Shown here piece after piece: positions 48,332 through 56,625 of a stretch of 64,000 nucleotides of DNA (its first letter is position 1; the number at the start of each line of letters is the position of its first letter). The translations under genes and the position numbers were made by a program. The notes under the pieces were generated by a model, which saw only the letters and a list, made by a program, of their open reading frames with translations, made no database searches and was not told where the DNA came from. This stretch comes from CAIMFV01 sp040757715 (GTDB taxonomy: Bacteria > Pseudomonadota > Alphaproteobacteria > Caulobacterales > Caulobacteraceae), in assembly GCA_040757715.1 (NCBI GenBank), contig JBFLWS010000015.1, positions 1 to 64,000 on the forward strand, read 5' to 3'.

Positions 48332-48565
48332 TCTTAATCCCCCATTGGCCGCAAGGTGTGCGTGCAGCGGATAGGGGGCGGGGGGCCAAGCCCAGATTCA
48401 ATGCAGTGGGGTTAAAATGGACCCGCTCAAGGCCGTTTTTCAGTCACACTGCCTATCATTCGCTCATAATAGCTCACGTCTTAAGCATGATTCATCGGCA
48501 GACTATGAACTGTTCGGCTTTTTCGGAATTTATAGTACAAGCCAAGCGTAGGGTGGGGCGTGAAG

Positions 48566-48931
48566 ATGTTGTCTGTGGATCAGCGGGTGGCGCAAAAACA
48601 GCCGTCGCAAATGCTACTGTTAGGAAAAATCGCCAGCACGGGCGGGCTTTGCCTGTTAGCCGTTGCTGGCGCCGGCGCGACGAAGATCGCGCTGGGCCTG
48701 TCGAGTGATGCGCTTGCCTGGGCGAGCCTCGCCGGCGGCGCCAGCCTGATCGGCGGCGCGGTGCTGGCGGGCTTTGGCGTGCTGGAGCAGCGGCTCCTTG
48801 CGCAGTCGGCGTTGCTGCAAGAGCTGCATCAATCGACGGAATTTGCCCCCGCCACCGCGCCCGCCGAAACGCCAGTCCCGTTCCGCTCGCGCCCGGCCGC
48901 CGTGGGCCAACGACGCTTGAAGCTGATTTAA
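48566..48931 (+). CDS. Hypothetical small membrane protein
   Basis: A 121-residue protein with two predicted hydrophobic helices (ASTGGLCLLAVAGAGATKIAL and AWASLAGGASLIGGAVLAGFGVLE) and a soluble tail. I choose the ATG at 48566 because GGTGGGG lies at a good distance; a GTG two codons upstream is possible. No family recognised. It converges on ispE, 10 bp away. The region upstream (48400-48550) is AT-richer than average and may hold its promoter. Confidence 0.6.
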   Translation: MLSVDQRVAQKQPSQMLLLGKIASTGGLCLLAVAGAGATKIALGLSSDALAWASLAGGASLIGGAVLAGFGVLEQRLLAQSALLQELHQSTEFAPATAPAETPVPFRSRPAAVGQRRLKLI

Positions 48932-48941
48932 AGCCTATTAT

Positions 48942-49832
48942 TCAGTCCCACGGACCCCCAAGCCGGCAGCGGCGCACCCACCAGTCGGGGCGGAGCGCTC
49001 TGAGCCGTTCGGCCAGAGTCTCGGCCTCCATGTCCCCGGCGCAGAGGGAAAAGCAGGTGGCGCCGGAGCCCGACAGGCGCGCCAGCAGCGTCTCCGGCTC
49101 GCCCCAAAGGGTCTCCAGCACATCCCCCACCTCGGGGACCAGGGCCCGCGCGGGAGGCTCCAGGTCGTTGCGGCAATGGCTGAGGAAGGCGGCGGCCTCG
49201 AAGGCGTCGGCGAGGTCGTCCGGGATCGGCGGCAGGTCGGCGGACTTTTCGCCCGGCTCGGCGTCGAAGGCGCGATAGACCGCGCCCGTGGGACAGGCCA
49301 CATTCGGATTGACCAGCACCGCGTCCAGCACCGGCAAACGCGGCGCGGGGGTAAGACGCTCGCCCCAACCCTGGCCGATCACCGGCGCCCCCACGAGACA
49401 GGCGGGACCGTCCGCCCCCAGGCTCTCGGCGATGGCGAGGAGCCGCTCGTCCGAAATCGGCAGGCCAAGCGCCTGGCGCAGCAGCCTGAGCGCCGCGCCC
49501 GCGTCGCTGGATCCGCCGCCCAGCCCCGCCGCCACCGGCAGGTCCTTGGTGAGCAGGAGCCGAAACGGCGGAACTGGGCGCCCGGCCTCGGCGAGCAGGG
49601 CCTGCGCCGCGCGCCAGACAAGGTTGCGCTCTACCGGCTCGCCGGCCAGCTCGCGGGCGAAGGCCCCGTCGAGGGCGAAGTCCAGATGGTCGGCGCCGGC
49701 GATGGACACCCGATCCCCCACATCGGCGAACACCATCAGGCTGGCCACCGGGTGGTAGCCGCTGGCCGGCTCGGCCGCGCCCACGTGCAGGAACAGATTC
49801 ACCTTGGCGGGAGCGAAGGCGGAGAGGCGCAT
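48942..49832 (-). CDS. ispE: 4-diphosphocytidyl-2-C-methyl-D-erythritol kinase
   Basis: A 296-residue GHMP kinase of the MEP isoprenoid pathway; it phosphorylates the 2-hydroxyl of CDP-methylerythritol. Signature segments: FAPAKVNLFLHV at the start, the ATP-binding PVAAGLGGGSSDAGAALRL, and LSGSGATCFSL near the end. I use the ATG at 49832 (MRLSAFAPAKVNL); a TTG at 49841 is in frame. It lies 16 bp downstream of the TPR gene. Confidence 0.93.
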   Translation of the reverse strand: MRLSAFAPAKVNLFLHVGAAEPASGYHPVASLMVFADVGDRVSIAGADHLDFALDGAFARELAGEPVERNLVWRAAQALLAEAGRPVPPFRLLLTKDLPVAAGLGGGSSDAGAALRLLRQALGLPISDERLLAIAESLGADGPACLVGAPVIGQGWGERLTPAPRLPVLDAVLVNPNVACPTGAVYRAFDAEPGEKSADLPPIPDDLADAFEAAAFLSHCRNDLEPPARALVPEVGDVLETLWGEPETLLARLSGSGATCFSLCAGDMEAETLAERLRALRPDWWVRRCRLGGPWD

Positions 49833-49848
49833 GGCGATCAAACGCCGA

Positions 49849-51561
49849 TCAACGCGCGTCCGGCGGACGATGGTCGTGCAGACGCTGCTCCACCGCGGCC
49901 TTCAGCTTCGGCTCGACGTCGGGCAGCGTGAGGGCGTAGTTCCACTGGAACTCGGCTTCCAGCTTGCGCCCCACCCGCCAGTAGGCGTCGCCGAGGTGGG
50001 TGTTGCACTCCGGCTCGGTGGGATCGAGGGTCGCCGCCCGCTCCAGGATCGGCACGGCGCCGACGTAGTCCTTCAGGCGGTACTTGGCCCAGCCGTAGCT
50101 GTCGATGATGGCGGCGTTGTCCGGCGCGAGGTCCACCGCCTTGGAGAGCATGGCGAGGGCCTCGTCGAGATGTCCGCCCCGATCGGCCCAGGCGAAGCCG
50201 AGATAGTTGAGGATTTCCGGGTCGTTAGGCGAAATGGCGAGGGCGGCCTTCAGATGCCCCTCCGCCTCCGGCCACTTGCCCGAGCGCTCCTCATTGGCGC
50301 CGATGAGATAGAGCAGCTTGGCCTTGGACGAGGTGTCCTCCTTCTGATTGGCCAGGAGGCCGTTCAGGATGGCGAGGGCCTCGTCATAGCGCTCGGAATC
50401 GCGCAGCAGCTCGGCCAAGACGAGCTTGCTGGAGGGATCGTCCGGCAGGGCGGCCACGGTCTCCCGCGCCACCTTCAGCGCCTCGTCCTTCCGCTTGTTC
50501 TGGGCGTAGTCGAGGGCGAGGCGCGCCCGGGCGGCGGCGTAGTCGTCGGAGGTCGGCTGCACCTTGGCGAAGGCGGCGCGAGCGCCGTCGTTGTCGCTGA
50601 GCCCCTCAAGCGTTTCGCCGAGCAGCACCCAGGCCTCGGAGCGGTTGGGATCAAGCCGCAGCGCCAGCCGCAGATAGGAGAGACCGGCCTCGGGTTGGCG
50701 TTGGGCGAGCAGCAACGCCGCGGGGCCGGTGAGGGCCTGGGCTGCGCCGGAGGCGAGGTTCGGCGCGGCCGGCGGCGGTCCGCCCGCTTCCGCCCGCTTC
50801 AATGAAAGGCGCATGGCCACGTCATTGGGGGCGGCCTTCAGCACGCCCTGATAGAGGGCGATCGCCTCCGGACGCCGACCGTGGCGCTCCAGGAAGCCGC
50901 CATAGATCTGCGCGAACAGGGATTCACTGGCGGGCTTCAGCCCCTTGAACACCGCATCGGCCTCGTCGAGCTTGCCGGCGTGCTCAAGGAGGAGGCCGCG
51001 ACCGAGCACGGCGAAGGCGTCGGTGAACTTGTCGCCGGTGGAGGCGGGCTGCGCGAGGGCGACCTTCCAATCGCCGGCCGCCGCCGCCGCCCAGGGGCGC
51101 AACAGCTTGGCCGCCGCCTCGCCGGTTTGCACAAGGCTGGGGCCGCCCAGAATCTGGTCGGCGTCCGCGGCCCGTCCATTGGCGAGGTCGGACACCGCGA
51201 TCACCAGCTCGCCCAGCGCCACCGCCGCAGGGTCGGACTGGCCCTTGCGCGGGGCGAATTGCGCCGCCCGGTCCACGTCGCCGGCGATGAGGGTGACGGA
51301 AAAGGCCCGCTCCCGCGGCTCGGCCTGACTGGGGGCCATGTCGGCCGCGCGCTGGAAGAAGGCCGCCGCGGTGCGGGTGTCGCCCATGCCGAGCGCGGTT
51401 TCCCCGGCGAGATAGGCGCCCTGGCTGGTCTCGGCCCTGATGATCGGCGCGTCAGGACCTTGCGCCCGGGCCATGGTCCAGGCGCCCAGCGCCAGGACGG
51501 CGAGCGCGCCCGCGCCAGCGCTAAGGGCGGTCTTCACACTCCAACGCCAGTCAGCCGCCAC
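49849..51561 (-). CDS. Tetratricopeptide-repeat protein, exported or anchored
   Basis: A 570-residue TPR protein. GTG at 51561 places the start directly before a hydrophobic signal (TALSAGAGALAVLALGAWTMARAQG); upstream extension would run into the ETF-QO gene. Repeats include GAYLAGETALGMGDTRTAAAFFQRAADMAP and the DPEILNYLGFAWADRGGHLDEALAMLSKAVDLAPDN type near the C-terminus. TPR proteins are scaffolds for complexes; the partner is unknown. It lies between etf-QO upstream and ispE downstream on the same strand. Confidence 0.85.
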   Translation of the reverse strand: MAADWRWSVKTALSAGAGALAVLALGAWTMARAQGPDAPIIRAETSQGAYLAGETALGMGDTRTAAAFFQRAADMAPSQAEPRERAFSVTLIAGDVDRAAQFAPRKGQSDPAAVALGELVIAVSDLANGRAADADQILGGPSLVQTGEAAAKLLRPWAAAAAGDWKVALAQPASTGDKFTDAFAVLGRGLLLEHAGKLDEADAVFKGLKPASESLFAQIYGGFLERHGRRPEAIALYQGVLKAAPNDVAMRLSLKRAEAGGPPPAAPNLASGAAQALTGPAALLLAQRQPEAGLSYLRLALRLDPNRSEAWVLLGETLEGLSDNDGARAAFAKVQPTSDDYAAARARLALDYAQNKRKDEALKVARETVAALPDDPSSKLVLAELLRDSERYDEALAILNGLLANQKEDTSSKAKLLYLIGANEERSGKWPEAEGHLKAALAISPNDPEILNYLGFAWADRGGHLDEALAMLSKAVDLAPDNAAIIDSYGWAKYRLKDYVGAVPILERAATLDPTEPECNTHLGDAYWRVGRKLEAEFQWNYALTLPDVEPKLKAAVEQRLHDHRPPDAR

Positions 51562-51610
51562 CTGCTCGCCTTTCAAATCACGCTCTGAATCCCCCAACCC
51601 TACGCGAGGA

Positions 51611-53281
51611 TCACATGTTCGGATAGTTGGGGCCGCCGCCGCCCTCGGGGCAGGTCCAGGTGATGTTCTGCGACGGATCCTTGATGTCGCAGGTTTTGCA
51701 GTGCACGCAGTTCTGGGCGTTGATGACGAACTTGGGGTTCTTGCCCTCTTCGTCATAGGTCACTTCATAGACCCCCGCCGGGCAGTAGAGCCGCGCCGGC
51801 TCGCCATACTTGGGCAGGTTGACGCTGATGGGGATGGACGGGTCCTTCAGCTTCAGGTGCGCCGGCTGGTCTTCCTCATGGTTGGTGTTGGACAGGAACA
51901 CCGAGGACAGCTTGTCGAAGCTGATCACGCCATCCGGCTTGGGATAGGCGATGGGTTTGTAGTTCTTGGCGAGGCCGGTGGAGGCGGCGTCGGTCTTGGT
52001 GTGCTTCACCGTGCCGAAGACCGAAAGGCCGAAGAGCGCATTGGTCCACAGGTCGAACATCCCGAGCGCCCCGCCCAGCGCCGTGCCGTACTTGGAGAGG
52101 ATCGGCTTGGCGTTGCGGACCGCCTTCAACTCCTTGACCACCCAGCTCTTGTCGAAGGCCTTCTGGTAGTCGATGAGGGCGTCGCCCTCGCGGCCGGTCT
52201 GCAGGGCGGAAAAGGCCGCCTCGGCCGCCAGCATGCCCGACTTCATGGCGTTGTGGCTGCCCTTGATGCGCGGCACGTTCACCATGCCCGCCGAGCAGCC
52301 GATCAGCACCCCGCCGGGGAAGGTCAGCTTGGGCAGGGACTGATAGCCGCCCTCGGTGATGGCCCGCGCGCCATAGGCGATGCGGCGCCCGCCTTCCAGA
52401 TGCGGCTTCACCGACGGATGGTGCTTGAAGCGCTGGAACTCGTCGAAGGGCGACAGATAGGGGTTCTTGTAGTTCAGGTGCACCACGTAGCCGATGGCCA
52501 CGTAGTGGTCGCCGAAGTGGTACATGAAGCTGCCGCCGCCGGTCTTGTCGTCCAGCGGCCAGCCGGTGGTGTGCTGAGCGAGGCCCGGCTGATGCTTCTC
52601 CGGCGGGACCTGCCACAGCTCCTTGATGCCGATGCCAAACTTCTGCGGCTGCTTGCCGGCGAGGGCGAACTTCTCGATCAGCACCTTGGCCAGCGAGCCG
52701 CGCACGCCTTCGCCGATGAACACATAGCGGCCGTGCAGCTCCATGCCGGGCTGGAAGTCCGGCTTGTGATGGCCGTCCTTGGCGATGCCCACCACGCCGA
52801 CGATGACGCCCTTCACTGAGCCGTCTTCGCGATAGACGAGATCGGAGGCCGCAAAGCCCGGATAGATCTCGACGCCCAGCGCCTCGGCCTGGCCCGCCAG
52901 CCAGCGGCACACATTGCCGAGGGAGGCGATGTAGCAGCCGTGATTGTGCATGAAGGGCGGCATGGCCCACATGGGCAGGGAAATCTCGCCAGACGGGCCG
53001 AGCAGCAGGAACCGGTCCTTGGTCACCGCGGTCTCCAGCGGCGCGCCCTGCTCCTTCCAGTCCGGAATGAGTTCGTTGAGCGCCTTGGGATCGATCACCG
53101 CCCCGGAGAGGATGTGGGCGCCGACTTCGGAGCCCTTCTCGACGATGGCGACGCTGACCTCGGTCCCGGCGGCGGCGGCGAGCTGCTTGAGGCGAATCGC
53201 GGCGGCGAGACCGGCCGGACCCGCCCCTACAATCACCACATCATATTCCATGGCTTCGCGTTCGACCGCTTCCTCAGCCAT
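51611..53281 (-). CDS. Electron-transfer flavoprotein:ubiquinone oxidoreductase
   Basis: A 556-residue membrane-associated flavoprotein that passes electrons from ETF to ubiquinone during fatty-acid and amino-acid oxidation. FAD binding is shown by DVVIVGAGPAGLAAAIRL. The C-terminal 4Fe-4S domain has YCPAGVYE and NCVHCKTCDIKDPSQNI. The start at 53281 gives a short acidic lead (MAEEAVEREAMEYDV). Length and sequence are typical of alphaproteobacteria. It is divergent from the UDG gene. Confidence 0.95.
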   Translation of the reverse strand: MAEEAVEREAMEYDVVIVGAGPAGLAAAIRLKQLAAAAGTEVSVAIVEKGSEVGAHILSGAVIDPKALNELIPDWKEQGAPLETAVTKDRFLLLGPSGEISLPMWAMPPFMHNHGCYIASLGNVCRWLAGQAEALGVEIYPGFAASDLVYREDGSVKGVIVGVVGIAKDGHHKPDFQPGMELHGRYVFIGEGVRGSLAKVLIEKFALAGKQPQKFGIGIKELWQVPPEKHQPGLAQHTTGWPLDDKTGGGSFMYHFGDHYVAIGYVVHLNYKNPYLSPFDEFQRFKHHPSVKPHLEGGRRIAYGARAITEGGYQSLPKLTFPGGVLIGCSAGMVNVPRIKGSHNAMKSGMLAAEAAFSALQTGREGDALIDYQKAFDKSWVVKELKAVRNAKPILSKYGTALGGALGMFDLWTNALFGLSVFGTVKHTKTDAASTGLAKNYKPIAYPKPDGVISFDKLSSVFLSNTNHEEDQPAHLKLKDPSIPISVNLPKYGEPARLYCPAGVYEVTYDEEGKNPKFVINAQNCVHCKTCDIKDPSQNITWTCPEGGGGPNYPNM

Positions 53282-53415
53282 CGCCAGCTCCTATAAGTGA
53301 TCGCGGTTGCGCCGCGCCTATCAAGTTGGGCGTTTAATCAGAGCTGACGCAGGCGCGGTCAAGAACTATCCTTGCCCTATCCGGTCCGCGATGGGCCGGG
53401 CGAAAGCGCAACCTC

Positions 53416-54228
53416 GTGATTGACCCCACCGTGACCGATCGCAATTCCGCCTTGGCGAGCTTCCTGGGCTTCTGGGCCGAGGCTGGGGTCGACGTGTGCC
53501 TGGACGAGACGCCGGTGGATCGCCTGGCCCTGGGACGAGCGCGGCTGAACACGCCGCCCAAGGCAGCCGCGGCTCCTGAGGTGGAGCGTGCGCCTCGCCC
53601 GGGCCTCGCCACCTTATCTGCGCACGCCCTGGAGACCGCCCGCGTCGCGGCCGCTGGGGCCGCCAACCTTGCCGAGCTGGAAGCCGCCATCGCCGCCTAT
53701 GAAGGCTGTCCATTGAAATCGCAGGGCGCGCGCCAGGCGGTATTTGCGCGAGGCCGCGCCGACGCCCCGGTCATGATCATCGGCGAGGGCCCTGGCGCGG
53801 AGGAAGACCTGCAAGGCGCGCCGTTTGTGGGCCGGGCGGGCAAGCTGCTCGACCGCATGCTGCGCGCCGCGAGCCTCAGCGACCAGGTGTTCATCACCAA
53901 CACCGTGTTCTGGCGCCCGCCCGGCAACCGCACCCCCACCCTGGAGGAGCAAGCCACCTGCCTGCCCTTCGTGGAGCGGGCCATTGCGCTGGTCCGCCCC
54001 AAGGCCCTCCTCCTCGTGGGCGGCGCCTCGGCCAAGGCCATGTTGCGGCGATCGGAGGGGATTCTCTCCCTGCGCGGCCAGTGGCAAATCTGGTCGAGCG
54101 AGGACGGCGCCCAGAGCTTGCCGGCCCTGCCCACCCTGCATCCCGCCTTCCTGCTCCGCCAACCCGCCGCCAAGAAGAAGGCCTGGGCCGACATGCTCGC
54201 CCTCGTAGGCCGGCTGGAGTCGCTCTGA
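53416..54228 (+). CDS. Family-4-like uracil-DNA glycosylase with incomplete Fe-S ligands
   Basis: A 270-residue UDG-superfamily protein with a variable N-terminal extension of about 95 residues. Motif A reads GEGPGAEED, FVGRAGKLLD follows, and motif B is LPTLHPAFLL. In family 4 enzymes four Cys hold a 4Fe-4S cluster. Here two are present (Cys98 in EGCPL, Cys182 in ATCLPF), but the first of the pair is Tyr95 and the third is Trp166 (VFWRPPGNRT). So no classical cluster can form. It probably still excises uracil from DNA; a cluster-free UDG has been reported from Bradyrhizobium. GTG start. Confidence 0.85.
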   Translation: MIDPTVTDRNSALASFLGFWAEAGVDVCLDETPVDRLALGRARLNTPPKAAAAPEVERAPRPGLATLSAHALETARVAAAGAANLAELEAAIAAYEGCPLKSQGARQAVFARGRADAPVMIIGEGPGAEEDLQGAPFVGRAGKLLDRMLRAASLSDQVFITNTVFWRPPGNRTPTLEEQATCLPFVERAIALVRPKALLLVGGASAKAMLRRSEGILSLRGQWQIWSSEDGAQSLPALPTLHPAFLLRQPAAKKKAWADMLALVGRLESL

Positions 54229-54314
54229 GCGCGCGCGCAAGAGGCGAACCGGCTTTGCAAACCGGGCGAGCGGTTATAGAAGACCGGCTTCTTGGGCGGA
54301 CGGGGCTGTAAGGC

Positions 54315-56033
54315 TTGGTCAAATCTCGACCTTCGAAGGGCGCGTCGCTCAGCGCCATGGCCGCGGTGCTGCTGCTCGCCGGTGCGGCGAGCCTGCCTGA
54401 GCGCGCCCTCGCCAGCGCCGAGGTCCGCCTCCCCGCCCCCACGCCCTATCGCGTGCTCTCCGCCAGCGACGCCAAGACCTATCTCGCCGCCTTCGCCGCG
54501 GTGCGGAAGGGCGACTTCGACACCGTGGACCAGGCCATCGAAAACCTGGACGACGAGGCGCTGGTGGGCCGGCTCCTCCTGCTGAAGATCATGCACCCGG
54601 CCTACAAGGCCTCGAATCGCGAGCTGAAGACCTGGCTCGACAAGTACCGCGACCAGCCGGGCGCGGACCGGGTGTGGACGCTCGCCATGCGCCGCAAGGC
54701 CGTGGCCGAGGCCGACGCCGCCAAGGCCGCCGACGACGCGGCCCAGGCCATCAAGGACGGAGCCTCCGAGGAGGAAACCGACCCCGCCTGGGCGCGGGTG
54801 GAGCGGGCCATCGAGCATCTGGAGGTCAAGGCCCCCAAGCCGAAGATCGATCCCAAGCTGCAAGCCGCCCGCGAGGCCTATTATGGCGGCGAGATCGACA
54901 AGGCCTACAAACTGGCGACTCAATCTGGCGAACGCTGGGTGGGCGGCCTTTCGGCCTATCGCCTCGGCAAGTACAGCGAGGCCATGAGCCGTTTCGCCGC
55001 CCTGGCCGACGACGCCGCCGCCAATGAATGGGTGCGCTCGGCCGCGGCCTATTGGGCCTCCCGCGCCGCCATCGCCGCCGGCGAAGCTCAGCGCGCCCCT
55101 GCCTTCCTGGAGAAGGCCGCCCGCACGCCCTACACCTTCTACGGCCTGATCGCCGAGCGGCAGCTCGGGCTGGAGCCGGCGGTGACCTCCGACGGGCTCG
55201 ATCTCGGGGAGACCGCGACCACGTCCGAAAAGATCTCCGCCGCCGCCGCGCAGGCCACAGCCACCGGCCTTGCTCAGCTGGTGAAGAAGGACAAGCGCGC
55301 CCACCGCGCCGCCGCCTACGCTCAGCTCGGCATGCGCTTGGAAGCCGGACTCGAAGTGCGCACGGCCCTGATGGCGGCGGGCAAGACCGGCGATCGCAAG
55401 AAGTGGACCAGTCTCGCCTCGGCCCTCGGCGCCCCGGTCACCGCCCCTGGCGATGTGAGCCGCGGCCGCGGCCGCTTCGACATCGCGCAATTCCCTCTGC
55501 TGGACGTGGAGCCCGAAGGCGGCTTCACTCAGGACCGGGCGCTGATCCACGCCCTGGTGCGCCAGGAGAGCCGCTTCAACGCCGAGGCGGTGAGCACCTC
55601 CGGCGCCTATGGGCTGATGATGCTGATGCCGCAGACCGCGGCCATCGTGGCCAAGGACGACAAGCTCGCCCGCGACCCCTCGCCGCTGAAGAACCCCACG
55701 GTGAACCTGAAGCTCGGCCAGGACTATGTGGCCTATCTCCTCTCCACGGTGAAGGGCGACATCCTGCACGCCGTGGCCGCCTATAACGCGGGTCCTGGAG
55801 TGATCCTGAAGACCGCCAAGCAGATGGGCGAACGCGCCGACAGCCTCCTGATGATCGAGAGCATGCCCGGCGCCCAGACCCGCGAATTCGTGCAGCGGGT
55901 CATGTCCAATTACTGGATCTACAAGTCGATCCTACGCGAGAGCTCGGGCACCCTGGACGCCTGCGCCCAGGCCGCGCGGGCCATCCGCGCCGACCTCGAC
56001 AAGCCCCCCATGCTCGAGCTGCCAGGGGCGTGA
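54315..56033 (+). CDS. Lytic transglycosylase (Slt type), exported
   Basis: A 572-residue murein lytic transglycosylase. A TTG at 54315 or an ATG at 54357 may start it; the hydrophobic signal AAVLLLAGAASLPERALA is kept either way. An alpha-helical superhelical region (residues about 50-390) precedes the catalytic domain with ALVRQESRFNAEAVSTSGAYGLMMLMPQTA, where Glu of QES is the catalytic acid. AAYNAGPGVI follows, as in Slt70. It cuts peptidoglycan strands to give 1,6-anhydro ends in the periplasm. Confidence 0.9.
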   Translation: MVKSRPSKGASLSAMAAVLLLAGAASLPERALASAEVRLPAPTPYRVLSASDAKTYLAAFAAVRKGDFDTVDQAIENLDDEALVGRLLLLKIMHPAYKASNRELKTWLDKYRDQPGADRVWTLAMRRKAVAEADAAKAADDAAQAIKDGASEEETDPAWARVERAIEHLEVKAPKPKIDPKLQAAREAYYGGEIDKAYKLATQSGERWVGGLSAYRLGKYSEAMSRFAALADDAAANEWVRSAAAYWASRAAIAAGEAQRAPAFLEKAARTPYTFYGLIAERQLGLEPAVTSDGLDLGETATTSEKISAAAAQATATGLAQLVKKDKRAHRAAAYAQLGMRLEAGLEVRTALMAAGKTGDRKKWTSLASALGAPVTAPGDVSRGRGRFDIAQFPLLDVEPEGGFTQDRALIHALVRQESRFNAEAVSTSGAYGLMMLMPQTAAIVAKDDKLARDPSPLKNPTVNLKLGQDYVAYLLSTVKGDILHAVAAYNAGPGVILKTAKQMGERADSLLMIESMPGAQTREFVQRVMSNYWIYKSILRESSGTLDACAQAARAIRADLDKPPMLELPGA

Positions 56034-56073
56034 GGGATCGGCTGCGGTGTTGCAGTGAATTAAAAAACCTGGG

Positions 56074-56111
56074 TCCTCGCTGCCGCGAGGATGAGCGGAT
56101 TAATATAATCC
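56074..56111. other. Two adjacent inverted repeats after the transglycosylase gene
   Basis: TCCTCGC (56074-56080) and GCGAGGA (56085-56091) form a perfect hairpin with a 4-base loop, without a following T run. Directly after it GGATTA (56097-56102) and TAATCC (56106-56111) form a second, AT-rich palindrome. The first may be a weak terminator of slt; the second could be an operator for the small exported protein gene at 56259. Confidence 0.35.
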
Positions 56112-56258
56112 AATTCCGCCGGATCATATTGCACCCCCCGCGCAACTTTCGCCCCGCTTCCGCCGAATTCGGCTCGCACAAGCAAAATGACGCTTGAGTC
56201 GTCCAAGCCCTCCGGGTCATGCTCGGGACGCTGCCAAAGCCTCGCTTAAGGAAACCTC

Positions 56259-56564
56259 ATGAAGAAGATCATTCTCGCCGCCGCCCTGGCCGTCGCCGCT
56301 GTCGGCGCGACCGCGCCGCTCGCCATGGCGGCTGACGCCGCCGCCGCCGCCAAGTTCACCACCGACACCCCGATTCAGGACCTGGTGGCCAATCCGGGCG
56401 CCAAGGCCGTTCTGGACAAGGTGTTTCCGGGCCTGACCACGCACCCGAGCTACGACACCTTCAAGGCCCTCAGCCTGAAGGCGCTCGCCCCCTACTCGCA
56501 AGGCAAGATCGACGACGCCAAGCTAGCCGAAGCCCAAAAGGCCCTGGCCGACGTGAAGGGCTAA
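56259..56564 (+). CDS. Small exported protein of unknown function
   Basis: A 101-residue periplasmic protein: a signal peptide (MKKIILAAALAVAAVGATAPLAMA) and an Ala-rich lead precede a 65-residue helical domain (TPIQDLVANPGAKAVLDKVFPGLTTHPSYD to AEAQKALADVKG). The TPIxxLVANPxAKAVLDKxxPGL pattern is familiar from C-terminal appendages of exported enzymes in sphingomonads and Caulobacter relatives, here as a free domain. TAAGGAAACCTC precedes the ATG. Function unknown. Confidence 0.75.
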   Translation: MKKIILAAALAVAAVGATAPLAMAADAAAAAKFTTDTPIQDLVANPGAKAVLDKVFPGLTTHPSYDTFKALSLKALAPYSQGKIDDAKLAEAQKALADVKG

Positions 56565-56589
56565 TTCACCCGCCACCGCTGAAAAGCAG

Positions 56590-56622
56590 CGCCGCCCCTG
56601 CCTTGCAGAGGCGGCGTTTTTC
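56590..56622. terminator. Intrinsic terminator between convergent genes
   Basis: CGCCGCC (56590-56596) pairs with GGCGGCG (56610-56616); the inner bases CTG and CAG extend the stem. Five T residues follow on the plus strand, ending the small exported protein gene's transcript. gatA ends 4 bp further on the opposite strand. Confidence 0.88.
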
Positions 56623-56625
56623 ATA

